64,000 bases of DNA from Lachnospiraceae bacterium (GCA_004557975.1 SFEV01000005.1:14472-78471), one strand, 5' to 3'; positions 51,933 to 61,371 are shown, numbered from the stretch's first letter. A program made the numbers and translations. The notes: generated by a model not told the origin, from the letters alone.

Positions 51933-54900
51933 ATGATAAAGGAAAGGAATTTCAGGAAATACCGATTGATGCTGTTAGGAATGCTGGTGTTTCTGGGGAT
52001 GATGATGACACCGGGTACCATCCGGGTATCTGCCGGGAGTATTGTGCCCGTCCCGGCAACCTTGACAACCGATACGTATGATATGGATGGCGACGGTGTC
52101 ATGGATGAAGTATACGAAATCAGCACTTCAGCGCAGCTCTACTGGTTTGCAGGACTTGTCAATGGCACGCTGGAGGGAACGGAACAAAACAATTCTGCCA
52201 ACGCGGTCCTCAAAATGAATATTACCGTGAATCGCAGTGTACTCGGTAACGATAAAAATATTGCGGATGATACAGATACCGGTGATTTTGTCAGCTGGAT
52301 GCCAATCGGCACGAAGGAGACACCCTATCAGGGCAGATTTGACGGTCTGGGACATACCGTCCGGGGATTATATTATAACAACAAGTCTGATTATGTGGGA
52401 TTTTTCGGTTTCCTTGGAGTGCCGGAATCCGGTGGAGCTACTGCATCGGATGCAATGATTTCCAATGTTCTTGTCAGGGATTCCTATTTTTCTGCAGGTC
52501 AATATGTAGGCGGTCTGTGCGGTTACAATAATTACGGAAGTATCTCCAGGTCATCTTTTGACGGGACAGTCATGGGAGACGGCGATGTGGGTGGCCTTTG
52601 CGGCCGTCATACAGGAACACTTTCCCTGAGCTACAACAAAGGAAATGTAGTGAACCTTGGAACTCATACAGGCGGTCTGTGCGGTTCTATGGAAAGGGGC
52701 GGACGGTATGCAATTACGAACTGTTACAATACGGGAAATGTCCGGGGAACAACGGACGTAGGTGGTATTTGCGGATGGGCGGATTCTGATACAGGCGGAT
52801 GGTGGTGTTACAGCAGCGGTACCTACACTGGAACGGACCCTGCGACTGTACAGGGGCTGTGCGGTTTCAATAGTGGCGTGAAAAACTCCTGTTATCTGGG
52901 AGAAGGATCCTCATATTCAGCGGAAGCTTTTGCGGACGGAACCGTTGCCTATCAGCTGACCTTTTCGTTACAGTCGCCCTTTGGGGCAGGCCTCGGTGTC
53001 TGGGGTCAGACGATAGGAGTAGATCCGGCACCGGTATTATTCGGGGAAACCGTTTATAAGGGTAAGGATACTGAGGGTAACGATGTATATCATAATCACC
53101 TTGGCAAAGATCTTAATGAAAACGGAGTCTGCACTTATTGTAATCAGTATGTTGCAAAGCCGGATCAGATCAATGGAGTTTATCAGATAAGCAATGCGCA
53201 GGAGCTGGATTGGTTTTCCTGGTATGTAAGTGTAGGGAATACTTCCGTCGACGCGGTTCTTACGAAGAATATTACGTATAATGACAACCTGCTGGCAAAA
53301 GTTCAAAGAGGAGATGACATCAATAATACATGGACACCAATCGGAAAGTATTTAAAACCATACCAGGGAACATTTGATGGACGAAATCACACCATATCCG
53401 GACTTTATGTGAATAATACAGACAACGGCCCCACTGCGGATTATAAGGGATTGTTTGGTGACATAGATGGCAGAGCAGAAATTAAGAATGTGATTGTATC
53501 AGATTCTTATATGTACGGCAGAAGTAATATCGGCTTGATTTGCGGAGCGTCCGGAGGGAAGATTGAGAATTGTCATTCTTCAGGTATTGTGGCAGGCTTA
53601 TATTATGCCGGAGGGATTTGTGGAAATAACAGCGGCGGAACAATTCGGAACTGCTCAAATAAGGCAGACGTAACTGCGCATGTTAATTTGTTTTCTTATA
53701 CTAAGGGATATTATGCGGGAGGTGTGACCGGAGCAAACAGCGGAAGTATCAGTTTCTGCTCGAACAGCGGAACAGTAACTGCGAAACAAAGGTATGCAGG
53801 AGGAATTTCCGGTATTGAAAACGACGGCGGCAGTATTACCTGTTGTTATAACAGGGGAACGATATCTGCTGAAAGTTATGCAGGAGGAATCAGCGGTGGT
53901 TACAGGGTTACAATTTCTGATTCCTTTAATGCGGGTTCAGTATCTGCGAGCTCTGAGGTTGGAGCAATATATTGTTATCCCAGTTCAAACCCCAGCCCAT
54001 TAACAAATTGTTATTACCTGGAAAACTGCTGTTATAAAAATAGTAACCTGATTCAGGATCAATCTGGCGCCGAAGGAAAATCATTAGAGAAGTTTAAGAG
54101 CGGTGAAGTGACGTATCTTCTCAATCAGAATGACGATTCTGATACACCTGTATGGTTCCAGAATCTGGATAATGGTTTTGGCCGGGATGCTTATCCTTCT
54201 TTTACCGGAGGAACCGTATATTATGATGAGACAGCCGATAAGTATTCGAACAAAAGAGGTTCCGGAAGTCCTGAATTTGAATACTCTGCAGTTGGTGCAG
54301 TGATTACGGAAACCTGTACAGCCATTGATCATACAGCGACAGCAACGCTGAAGATGGATCCGGACAAGAATACAATCTATACGGGAGCGCAAATTGAACC
54401 GGTAATGGTGGAATACAGCAGCGACTGGCAGGGCGGTTCTCTTACGATCACTTATGAGAATAATACAGATATTTCAGAAAACGGAGCCACAGCCAGTATA
54501 AGCAAGGGCAATGCGACAGCAACCATTTCTTTCGGTATTCAGAAGCATGAACTGATTTATGCCACAAACGGAGAATCAATTACCGAGAACTGCTATTACT
54601 GTAAGCATAAAGAAACGGCAACGTTGACAATGGATCCGGACGCAGATCTTTCTTATACGGGAAGTCCGATTTCCCCGGTCACGGTAGTATACAGTGACGG
54701 CTGGCTGGGTAACGAGCTTCCGGTGACCTATGAGAATAACACCTGTGTTACGGAGCAGGGAGCAACGGCGCACATAAGCAAAGGCGATACAACGGCGACA
54801 CTTACGTTTATGATTACGAAAGCTGATCGCAAAGCGCCGGTAGTTACTGCTGTACCGGAGACGATCAGGGGAAAGGGAGACGGTAAATTAGAGGGACTTA

Positions 54901-57017
54901 CCACCGATATGGAATGGTCCACGAATAACAGCTATTACAACCTGGTTACAGATGTGAATATGAATTTCGCTCCGGGTTCCTATTATATCCGATATCAGGA
55001 AAATGAGAACCAGACGCTTTCAGAGCCGACATATGTAACATTTGAAGAAGGAACAGCGCTGTTATCGGTCACGATGCAGGGGATTCCATCAGCCTTTTCC
55101 CTGACTGCTGATAAGACCGGACTTGCCTGGAAGGATACGGTTACCCTGACTTTATCCGGACCGTTGAATGACTGTGACTATACGGTAAAAATTAATGATG
55201 AAGCTGTCAGTCCTGATTCAGGGGAAACCAATGAAAATACACGCAATTATACAGTTTCAGAGGTTACACAGAATTTAATCATTACACTGGTGATTGTTGA
55301 TGGGAGGGCTCCGGACGTTTATTTCTTATCCGGCAGCAAAGAGCCGTTATTGACGTTTTACGATTATCAGGGTGAAAACCAGGAAACCACACTCTTTTAT
55401 AAAAACCGGACAGAATTTTTATTCCGTATTGAAGACCGCGTCAGTGGAGTGGAATCTGCAGAATATCTGCTGTCAGAGCAGAGCTTTGAAGAAGAATACG
55501 ATGTTGCGGGGCAGTGGAAACAACTGTCGCCGGAGGAGGACGGACTGTATCGAATCAGCTGCCCTCCGGGTACAAAAGGGTACTCTTATTTCCGTGTAAC
55601 GGACAAAAACGGTAATCAGCAAATTGTAAACACTCCAGAATTGGTGGTATACGAGGATGCTGTACTGAATACGGAACAGATCACTTACCTGCTGACATCG
55701 GGAGCTGACCAGCCAGTTTCTGTTGATTTCAATGGCAATACGGTGAAAGCAGTTTATCTTGGAGATATCCTGATTGATCCGGCAAATTATTCCGTGTCTG
55801 GGAATGGAGTGATTACCCTGAAAAAATCATGGCTGGAGACACTGACAGCGAAAGAAGATCCTTATCAGCTGAAGGTGGAATACAATCCGCTGGGAGTGAT
55901 TTATCAGGAATTAGGGCTGGAAATCATTGACTGGCTGGGAATAGAATATATCAATGTGGCACCAAAAGTAACAACCCTGAATCTGACCGTGAAAAATCCA
56001 TCCTATACAATTGTGGCAGAGGCGGGAGCTAATGGAAACATTTCCCCGTCCGGCACGATAACCGTTGAAAAGGGAGCCGGAAAGTCATTTACCTTTACAC
56101 CGGATCAGGGATATGTTATTGACACAGTTACCGTGGACGGAAAGACTGTGGAAGCAGTATCCGGGTATACATTTTCCGATGTAACAGGAAATCATACAAT
56201 TTCTGTTACATTTAAAGAAGAAAACCGGACTGAGGATACGGAACCATCAACAGAAGAGACTGAGGACACGGAACCGTCGACAGGCGAGACCGGGGATACA
56301 GAACCGTCGACAGGCGAGACCGGAAATACGGAACCGGCAGCAGGCGAGACCGGGGATACAGAACCGTCGACAGGTCAGAACCCGGATCCGGAAGCAGCAA
56401 TTTCTTCTTCTCAGATAAAGAAAAATTCCATAAAACTGGATACAGAAGCAAGCGTTGTATGGAAGAATAACAGATTTACTGTAACCTGGGGGAGAGTAAG
56501 CGGTGCATCCGGATATGAGATCTATGCAGTTCAATACGGAAAGACACTGAACAGCAAATCTCTTGTAAAAACAGTAGAGAGGCAGACCGGAAGCACCTCA
56601 TTTACAAAAATCGGAGGCAAAAAACCTGTTTCCGGAAAGGTTTATAAATTAAAAGTAAAAGCATATAAGCTGATTGATGACGAAAAGGTATATATTGGAA
56701 GCAGCAGTACGTATTGTGTAGTGCGAAATAACAATACGAAATATACCAATGCCTCCAGAGTAACGGTAAAGAAAAAGACTGTGAAGCTGAAAAAGGGAAA
56801 AACAAGTCAGATCGAAGCATCCGTTACAAAACAGTCAAAGAGTAAGAAACTGCTTGGAAAACCGTACGGATCTTCTCTTCGGTATTACTCCGCGAATACA
56901 AGTGTTGCAACCGTAACATCGAAAGGTAAAATTAAAGCAAAGAAAAAGGGAAGCTGTTATATTTATGTGACTGCTTTAAACGGTAAACATACCAGAGTGA
57001 AGGTAACGGTGAAATAA
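51933..57017 (+). CDS. Large exported GLUG-repeat and Ig-like surface protein
   Basis: A 1694-residue exported protein, probably on the cell surface or secreted. The signal peptide is about residues 1-34 (LLGMLVFLGMMMTPGTIRVSAG). Two blocks of GLUG-type repeats follow (about 115-310 and 480-660; motifs such as GGLCGYNNYG and GGICGNNSGG). Next come beta-sandwich modules (about 770-1150, with paired ATLKMDPDK and ATLTMDPDAD repeats), an InlB-like B-repeat (EAGANGNISPSGTITVEKGAG), a TEPSTGE-type linker of 30-bp repeats, and an FN3 plus BIG2-like C-terminus ending YITVTALNGK-like. No LPXTG motif or membrane tail is seen, so anchoring is unclear. SD GGAGG precedes ATG. Confidence 0.85.
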   Translation: MIKERNFRKYRLMLLGMLVFLGMMMTPGTIRVSAGSIVPVPATLTTDTYDMDGDGVMDEVYEISTSAQLYWFAGLVNGTLEGTEQNNSANAVLKMNITVNRSVLGNDKNIADDTDTGDFVSWMPIGTKETPYQGRFDGLGHTVRGLYYNNKSDYVGFFGFLGVPESGGATASDAMISNVLVRDSYFSAGQYVGGLCGYNNYGSISRSSFDGTVMGDGDVGGLCGRHTGTLSLSYNKGNVVNLGTHTGGLCGSMERGGRYAITNCYNTGNVRGTTDVGGICGWADSDTGGWWCYSSGTYTGTDPATVQGLCGFNSGVKNSCYLGEGSSYSAEAFADGTVAYQLTFSLQSPFGAGLGVWGQTIGVDPAPVLFGETVYKGKDTEGNDVYHNHLGKDLNENGVCTYCNQYVAKPDQINGVYQISNAQELDWFSWYVSVGNTSVDAVLTKNITYNDNLLAKVQRGDDINNTWTPIGKYLKPYQGTFDGRNHTISGLYVNNTDNGPTADYKGLFGDIDGRAEIKNVIVSDSYMYGRSNIGLICGASGGKIENCHSSGIVAGLYYAGGICGNNSGGTIRNCSNKADVTAHVNLFSYTKGYYAGGVTGANSGSISFCSNSGTVTAKQRYAGGISGIENDGGSITCCYNRGTISAESYAGGISGGYRVTISDSFNAGSVSASSEVGAIYCYPSSNPSPLTNCYYLENCCYKNSNLIQDQSGAEGKSLEKFKSGEVTYLLNQNDDSDTPVWFQNLDNGFGRDAYPSFTGGTVYYDETADKYSNKRGSGSPEFEYSAVGAVITETCTAIDHTATATLKMDPDKNTIYTGAQIEPVMVEYSSDWQGGSLTITYENNTDISENGATASISKGNATATISFGIQKHELIYATNGESITENCYYCKHKETATLTMDPDADLSYTGSPISPVTVVYSDGWLGNELPVTYENNTCVTEQGATAHISKGDTTATLTFMITKADRKAPVVTAVPETIRGKGDGKLEGLTTDMEWSTNNSYYNLVTDVNMNFAPGSYYIRYQENENQTLSEPTYVTFEEGTALLSVTMQGIPSAFSLTADKTGLAWKDTVTLTLSGPLNDCDYTVKINDEAVSPDSGETNENTRNYTVSEVTQNLIITLVIVDGRAPDVYFLSGSKEPLLTFYDYQGENQETTLFYKNRTEFLFRIEDRVSGVESAEYLLSEQSFEEEYDVAGQWKQLSPEEDGLYRISCPPGTKGYSYFRVTDKNGNQQIVNTPELVVYEDAVLNTEQITYLLTSGADQPVSVDFNGNTVKAVYLGDILIDPANYSVSGNGVITLKKSWLETLTAKEDPYQLKVEYNPLGVIYQELGLEIIDWLGIEYINVAPKVTTLNLTVKNPSYTIVAEAGANGNISPSGTITVEKGAGKSFTFTPDQGYVIDTVTVDGKTVEAVSGYTFSDVTGNHTISVTFKEENRTEDTEPSTEETEDTEPSTGETGDTEPSTGETGNTEPAAGETGDTEPSTGQNPDPEAAISSSQIKKNSIKLDTEASVVWKNNRFTVTWGRVSGASGYEIYAVQYGKTLNSKSLVKTVERQTGSTSFTKIGGKKPVSGKVYKLKVKAYKLIDDEKVYIGSSSTYCVVRNNNTKYTNASRVTVKKKTVKLKKGKTSQIEASVTKQSKSKKLLGKPYGSSLRYYSANTSVATVTSKGKIKAKKKGSCYIYVTALNGKHTRVKVTVK
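56232..56381 (+). repeat. Five tandem 30-bp repeats in the GLUG protein gene
   Basis: Units start at 56232, 56262, 56292, 56322 and 56352 and encode EDTEPSTEET-like ten-residue steps. Differences between units are few, and units 3 and 5 are nearly identical, so copy number is likely to vary by slippage. Confidence 0.9.
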
Positions 57018-57031
57018 GTTCCGGGATATTT

Positions 57032-57062
57032 CAGGGGGCGTTGCATTTTGCAACGTCCCCTG
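57032..57062 (+). terminator. Hairpin after the GLUG protein gene
   Basis: CAGGGGGCGTTGCA and TGCAACGTCCCCTG form a 14-bp stem with one G-U pair and a TTT loop. The following sequence is not T-rich, so termination is likely but not certain. Confidence 0.65.
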
Positions 57063-57129
57063 TGATAGTGTAAATAAACAGTAAGGGGAATTTTCAGGGT
57101 ATAGCCTTGGGGAATAAATACCCGGTGCA

Positions 57130-57159
57130 GCATATTTACAGCATCCGCCTGCATACATT
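57130..57159 (+). promoter_or_regulatory. Sigma-E type sporulation promoter of spoIIID
   Basis: GCATATT (57130-57136) matches the sigma-E -35 kmATATT fully, and CATACATT (57152-57159) matches the -10 CATACAmT at seven of eight positions, with a 15-bp spacer. Predicted start about 57166. spoIIID is a known sigma-E target in the mother cell. Confidence 0.65.
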
Positions 57160-57188
57160 GTAAAAACATACTTTCCGGGGGAAGTTCC

Positions 57189-57461
57189 TTGAAAGATTAC
57201 ATAGAAGAGCGGGTACTTTGTATTGCAGATTATATTATTGAAAACAGCACGACAGTGCGGGATGCGGCAAAAAAATTCAGGATCAGTAAGAGTACGGTAC
57301 ATAAAGATATCACAGAACGCCTCGAACAGATCAATCCCGGACTTGCACAGCAGGTGCGTGTGGTGCTGGACGTGAACAAATCAGAGCGCCATATCAGAGG
57401 CGGACTGGCTACACGTGAAAAATATCTGCATGTGGAACGGAAACAGGACATCATTGTATGA
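57189..57461 (+). CDS. spoIIID: Stage III sporulation transcription regulator SpoIIID
   Basis: Mother-cell DNA-binding regulator of the sporulation cascade. The 90-residue protein (family 82-93) begins MKDYIEERVLCIADYIIEN and has the helix-turn-helix VRDAAKKFRISKSTVHKDI, followed by SERHIRGGLATREKY. The start is TTG at 57189, with GGGGGAAG just upstream; no ATG gives the family N-terminus. Its presence shows the organism can sporulate or descends from a sporulating line. A good sigma-E promoter lies just upstream. Confidence 0.95.
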   Translation: MKDYIEERVLCIADYIIENSTTVRDAAKKFRISKSTVHKDITERLEQINPGLAQQVRVVLDVNKSERHIRGGLATREKYLHVERKQDIIV

Positions 57462-57482
57462 ATATAATTCATGCATCTGTTC

Positions 57483-57510
57483 TTTACAAACTGTTATAAA
57501 GCTCTATAAT
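57483..57510 (+). promoter_or_regulatory. Promoter of the thioesterase gene
   Basis: TTTACA (57483-57488), 16 bp, TATAAT (57505-57510). A second TATAAT follows at 57519-57524. Confidence 0.55.
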
Positions 57511-57572
57511 AAAAGCAGTATAATATTTTGAGAATGGAACAGTGATACGTTCCGTTTACGGGAGGCAGACAA

Positions 57573-58049
57573 ATGGCGAGAAAAATGAAGCACGTGGAGG
57601 ACTCCATGGTGGAACAGTCTTATCTGCTGATGCCGCGCTGTCTGAATGCGGCGGGGTATCTGTTTGGAGGACAGCTTCTTGCATGGATTGATGAGACGGC
57701 CGGGATTGTGGCGAAGCGACACGCGGAGATGAATGTGGTCACGGTGGCGGTTGACAATATGTATTTCAAGGCGGGGGCCAAAGTAGACGATACGATTGTG
57801 CTGATCGGCCGCCTGACGTATGTGGGAAGATCTTCGATGGAAGTACGGATCGATACGTATGCGGAGTCTATCCACGGCACACGGAATATGATTAACAGAG
57901 CGTATTTTGTAATGGTCGGTACGGATGAGCATCAGAATCCGGTGGAAGTGCCGGGACTGATTGTTGAGGGCGTGACGCAGCAGATCGAATGGGAGGCCGG
58001 AAAGAAGCGTGCCGAGCTTCGCAAAATGCGGCGCAGCGAGGGCTTTTGA
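57573..58049 (+). CDS. Acyl-CoA thioesterase, YciA-type hotdog fold
   Basis: A 158-residue single hotdog-domain thioesterase hydrolysing acyl-CoA. The family core LNAAGYLFGGQLLAWIDETAG is present (helix with the Gly-Gly-Gln-Leu and catalytic Asp), followed by VVTVAVDNMYFKAGAKVDD. The C-terminal tail is basic and may help CoA binding. YciA and related acyl-CoA hydrolases act as hexamers; chain-length preference cannot be read from sequence. SD GGGAGG precedes the ATG. It could share a transcript with the glycosylase gene 77 bp downstream. Confidence 0.88.
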   Translation: MARKMKHVEDSMVEQSYLLMPRCLNAAGYLFGGQLLAWIDETAGIVAKRHAEMNVVTVAVDNMYFKAGAKVDDTIVLIGRLTYVGRSSMEVRIDTYAESIHGTRNMINRAYFVMVGTDEHQNPVEVPGLIVEGVTQQIEWEAGKKRAELRKMRRSEGF

Positions 58050-58126
58050 GACAATGAGGCACAATAACGGCGATACCTGTAATTTGGAGCACTGTGCAGG
58101 GTGCCTGATATAATGTGAGGTATCAT

Positions 58127-58636
58127 ATGGAAAAATACCAGCAGGTTCATCATGAATTTGAACCGGTGTTTGATAAGAAAAGTAAAATTCTGATTCTGGG
58201 CAGTTTCCCTTCTGTAAAATCCCGGGAACAGCATTTTTATTACGGTCATCCCCAGAACAGATTCTGGAAGGTAATTGCAGCACTTACAGGCGCGCAGCTT
58301 CCGCAGACGGTGGAAGAAAAGAAGAAGATGCTGCTGGACCATGGGATTGCCGTCTGGGATGTGATTGCATCCTGCGAGATTATCGGTTCCAGTGACAGCA
58401 GTATACGAAATGTCGTACCGACAGATTTGCAGCTGATTCTGGAGGAAGCGCAGATCCGCCGGATTTATGCCAATGGAAATACGGCAAAAAAGCTTTTTGA
58501 ACGGTTCCAGAAGAAAAGCTGCGGCAGGGAGGTGGCAGGTCTTCCGTCGACCAGCCCCGCCAATGCAGCGTTTTCTCTGGAACGACTGATTGAGTGCTGG
58601 AGCTGTATTCTGGAGGATTTGAAGGAATATGACTGA
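58127..58636 (+). CDS. DNA-deoxyinosine glycosylase, UDG superfamily family 6
   Basis: A 169-residue base-excision repair enzyme removing deaminated bases. The uracil-DNA-glycosylase-like fold begins ILILGSFPSVKSREQHFYYG, followed by HPQNRFWKVI, and the second DNA-binding motif is LPSTSPANAAF. The signature with GSFPS and LPSTSPAN and the Asn of HPQN is characteristic of the hypoxanthine-DNA glycosylase group. SD GAGG lies 6 bp before the ATG at 58127. It converges with larE, 26 bp away, and only a weak GATGT/ACATC stem lies between. Confidence 0.85.
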   Translation: MEKYQQVHHEFEPVFDKKSKILILGSFPSVKSREQHFYYGHPQNRFWKVIAALTGAQLPQTVEEKKKMLLDHGIAVWDVIASCEIIGSSDSSIRNVVPTDLQLILEEAQIRRIYANGNTAKKLFERFQKKSCGREVAGLPSTSPANAAFSLERLIECWSCILEDLKEYD

Positions 58637-58662
58637 TGTCATTTGAACATCCTGGATGGATA

Positions 58663-59559
58663 TCAATGCAGACCGATATCCATGCTTCCGCTGCGAAAAC
58701 CCTCCAGATCGAGCGTAATGTAGGGGAAATTCAGCTTTTTCAGTTCTGTGACAACTGCGGTTCGGCGTTCTGTCAGCTGTTCAAAAGCATCACAGTCAAT
58801 TTCGATGCGAAGAACCGGTTCATGATAGCGCAGGCGGACGTTGTAGAAGCCGAGACTGCGCAGCAGCGTTTCTCCCTGATGAATGCGTGAGAGAAGATTC
58901 CGATCCAGATAAGCGCCGTAGGGCAGCCTCGTTGCCAGGCACGGCGTGGAGGGGGATGAGGCAGTGGATAAACCCAGCATTGCAGAAATTGTCCGCACTT
59001 CGGATTTGGTGATGCCAAGTTCGAGGAGCGGACTTTTTATCTGCAGTTCTTTCAGTACTTTCATACCGGGACGGTATTCGTTCTCGTCATCCTTGTTTGT
59101 CCCGTCAAAGACAGCATAATATCCCCTGGAGGCTGCCAGCTCTTTCAGCTTTGTAAAAAGCATATGCTTACAGAGATAGCAGCGGTTTACAGGATTTTTC
59201 AGAATATCCGGATTCTGAAATTCGTCCACGCGGATGATTTCCGGATGGGCACCGAGATTTTTTGCCGTCTGATATGCCTGCTTTGTATCAGAATGTGGGT
59301 GAAGCTGTGTCTCAAGAATAATAGCCAGTACTGGTTTTATTGTATCCACAGTCGATTTTCTTGCATCTGCATCTGATTTTCCCACACCGGCAGAAGTCTG
59401 CACCGACTCCACGGCTGCCTTCAGAAGCAGTGTGCTGTCCACACCGCCGGAGTAGGCGATACAGATACCTGCAGGTATCCCTTGCATGAAATACGATTTC
59501 AGTTCCTCATATTTTTTGGTATATGTCTCCTCGAAAAGTTCTCTGTCAGTCATTGCCAT
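58663..59559 (-). CDS. larE: LarE ATP-dependent sulfur transferase (three-cysteine type)
   Basis: Supplies sulfur for the nickel-pincer nucleotide cofactor of lactate racemase-type enzymes. The 298-residue protein starts with the PP-loop IAYSGGVDSTLLLKA. It has three conserved cysteines: two in NRCYLCKHM and one in STPCLATRLP. The single-Cys LarE of Lactobacillus gives up its own sulfur once, while three-cysteine LarE proteins bind a [4Fe-4S] cluster and turn over; this one belongs to the latter group by residues. Its start overlaps the larC stop by 14 bp, so they are cotranscribed. No larA or larB is in the window. Confidence 0.92.
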   Translation of the reverse strand: MAMTDRELFEETYTKKYEELKSYFMQGIPAGICIAYSGGVDSTLLLKAAVESVQTSAGVGKSDADARKSTVDTIKPVLAIILETQLHPHSDTKQAYQTAKNLGAHPEIIRVDEFQNPDILKNPVNRCYLCKHMLFTKLKELAASRGYYAVFDGTNKDDENEYRPGMKVLKELQIKSPLLELGITKSEVRTISAMLGLSTASSPSTPCLATRLPYGAYLDRNLLSRIHQGETLLRSLGFYNVRLRYHEPVLRIEIDCDAFEQLTERRTAVVTELKKLNFPYITLDLEGFRSGSMDIGLH

Positions 59560-60895
59560 TCCTGCTTTCCATATCTCTGACGTACGACTGAATCAGACCG
59601 TACATTTCCGGGAAACCGATTTCATTGCTTTTTGCGAGACGACAGACGCTGTCATTTTCCGGGTAATAAAAGGTATCATTGACGTAAGTGCAGCATTTGA
59701 TGTCGGCCATTCCCCACGGAGTTTCCACAGCTGTAATTCTGCGGTCAAGCTTTGTCCGTTTCATCTCCTGATAGCGGATTCCGATAGTAGTCGTATTCCG
59801 GAAAATAACAGCTTCCATCTTTTCGCGGTCTTCAGGGCGGCAGATGACCTTCAGCAGGTATGCAGGTCTGCTCTTTTTCATAAAAATCGGTGTATAGAAG
59901 ACATCCAGCGCCCCCTGATCCATGAGCTCCTGAAGTGTGAAAGAGAGTGCCTCACCGGTGCAGTCATCAATGTTTGTCTCCAGAGTCACAATGGTATCAT
60001 GGATATCTTTTTCTGACGGTTCCAGAATCATTGCACGGAGCAGCCCTGCCGTCTTATAGTCGCGTTTTCCGGCACCCAGTCCGATGTTACGTACCCGGTA
60101 TTCGGCAGGAAGTTCTGTTCCCGTAGCGACGGCCGCGGCAATGGCAGCGCCGGTCGGTGTGACGAGCTCGCCCTCAATCGGAACTGTTTTCAGCGTCAGA
60201 CTGTGTTTTACTGCAATGGCAGCAACTGCAGGCACAGGGACAGGAATCAGCCCATGCTGACAGCGGATCTGGCCGATACCGTCAGTGAGTGCGGAGAATA
60301 TAATTTCTGTGGGCTGCAGATTGTCAATGCAGACAGCGGCAGCGACGATATCAACGATGGAATCCACAGCTCCCACTTCATGGAAATGTACCTCATCCAC
60401 AGTTTTTCCGTGTACAGAGGCTTCCGCTTCTGCGAGAATCCGGAAAATTTTCAGTGCAAGTGTGCGTGCATGCTCCGTCATCCGGCTGGAGAGAATAATT
60501 TCGGTGATATCATGCAGATTCCGGGAATGATGATGTCCGGCGTGACCGTGATTCGGGTGTTCATGTTCTGAATGCTCATGTGCAGCATGTACATTCTCCG
60601 TGTGTTCATGTGCAGCATGTACATGCTCCGCGTGTTCATCTTCCCCATTCTGCTTCCCGTGCAGGTATTCCATATCGTGATCATGGTTATCCCGTTCCAG
60701 AATCACGTTAAAATCGCAGGCGCGGATGCCTGATTTAAAAACGTCCCGGATTTCAACAGAGTATCCTGAGAGCGGAAGGCTGTCCAGTGCATTCATGAGT
60801 ACCTGACGGTCAGCCCCAAGATCGAGAAGTGCAGCGACTGTCATGTCTCCGCTGATGCCGGAAGCACATTCCATATATAAAATTTTGTCTTTCAT
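59546..60895 (-). CDS. larC: LarC nickel-pincer cofactor nickel-insertion protein
   Basis: CTP-dependent cyclometallase that inserts nickel into the pincer nucleotide cofactor. The 449-residue single frame has MECASGISGDMTVAALLDLGA, EVHFHEVGAVDSIVDIVAA and IEGELVTPTGAAI, all LarC-typical. In Lactobacillus the protein needs a ribosomal frameshift; here it is one open frame. Residues 75-125 are a histidine-rich insert (HVHAAHEHTENVHAAHEH and HGHAGHHHS), most likely a nickel store, encoded by a 30-bp direct repeat. The ATG at 60895 has GGAAAGGA upstream; the TTG at 60901 is less likely. Confidence 0.93.
   Translation of the reverse strand: MKDKILYMECASGISGDMTVAALLDLGADRQVLMNALDSLPLSGYSVEIRDVFKSGIRACDFNVILERDNHDHDMEYLHGKQNGEDEHAEHVHAAHEHTENVHAAHEHSEHEHPNHGHAGHHHSRNLHDITEIILSSRMTEHARTLALKIFRILAEAEASVHGKTVDEVHFHEVGAVDSIVDIVAAAVCIDNLQPTEIIFSALTDGIGQIRCQHGLIPVPVPAVAAIAVKHSLTLKTVPIEGELVTPTGAAIAAAVATGTELPAEYRVRNIGLGAGKRDYKTAGLLRAMILEPSEKDIHDTIVTLETNIDDCTGEALSFTLQELMDQGALDVFYTPIFMKKSRPAYLLKVICRPEDREKMEAVIFRNTTTIGIRYQEMKRTKLDRRITAVETPWGMADIKCCTYVNDTFYYPENDSVCRLAKSNEIGFPEMYGLIQSYVRDMESRNGND
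60577..60636. repeat. 30-bp direct repeat in the histidine-rich part of larC
   Basis: CATGTGCAGCATGTACATTC and following bases at 60577-60606 recur at 60607-60636 with two differences. Each unit encodes a ten-residue step of the His/Ala/Glu-rich insert. Confidence 0.85.
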
Positions 60896-60953
60896 AATCA
60901 AATCCTTTCCATAAAGTCATGGTTATCCGGCAGACTGTTCTGCCTGTTTTGAT

Positions 60954-60983
60954 ATAGTAGCACAGATATGGGTTTGCAGGCAA
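60954..60983 (-). promoter_or_regulatory. Promoter of larC-larE
   Basis: On the - strand TTGCCT (60983-60978), 18 bp, TACTAT (60959-60954). A 6-bp hairpin GGCAGA/TCTGCC (60929-60944) lies in the leader. Confidence 0.55.
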
Positions 60984-61068
60984 GCGCTTCTCACAGATCG
61001 TATAAATCTTCCGTATAAGGATATACTAGTACACTAGCCACAGAAAAAAGTTAAGAAAGGAAAACTCT

Positions 61069-61371
61069 ATGATACGGATTCGCAGTGAAACACAGTTTGA
61101 ACAGGAAGTCATAAACAGTCAGAATACAGTGGTAGCTGATTTTTATGCCCGGTGGTGCGGCCCGTGCAAAGCACTGGCGAAATTGCTGGATGAAATGGAT
61201 CAGGAAAAGAATGCATTTCAGATTGCGAAGGTGGATGTGGAGGAGCTGCCCGGGCTGGCGGAAAAATACCGTGTGGTTTCTGTTCCTACAATCCTTGTAT
61301 TCAAAAATCAGAAATGTATCAACCGCAGCGTAGGCCTGATCGGTCGAAATGATCTGGAAAAATTGGTCTGA
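61069..61371 (+). CDS. trxA: Thioredoxin
   Basis: Small disulfide reductase of 100 residues. The redox centre ARWCGPCKAL and the cis-proline VSVPTILVF are intact, and the buried acidic residue region VADFYARW is typical. Cytosolic; the electron donor (a thioredoxin reductase) is not in this window. SD AAGGAAAAC precedes the ATG. It is divergent from larC. Confidence 0.93.
   Translation: MIRIRSETQFEQEVINSQNTVVADFYARWCGPCKALAKLLDEMDQEKNAFQIAKVDVEELPGLAEKYRVVSVPTILVFKNQKCINRSVGLIGRNDLEKLV

Noticed and set aside
60203..60571. Plus-strand frame opposite larC
   Set aside because: Shadow of larC; no SD and no family match.
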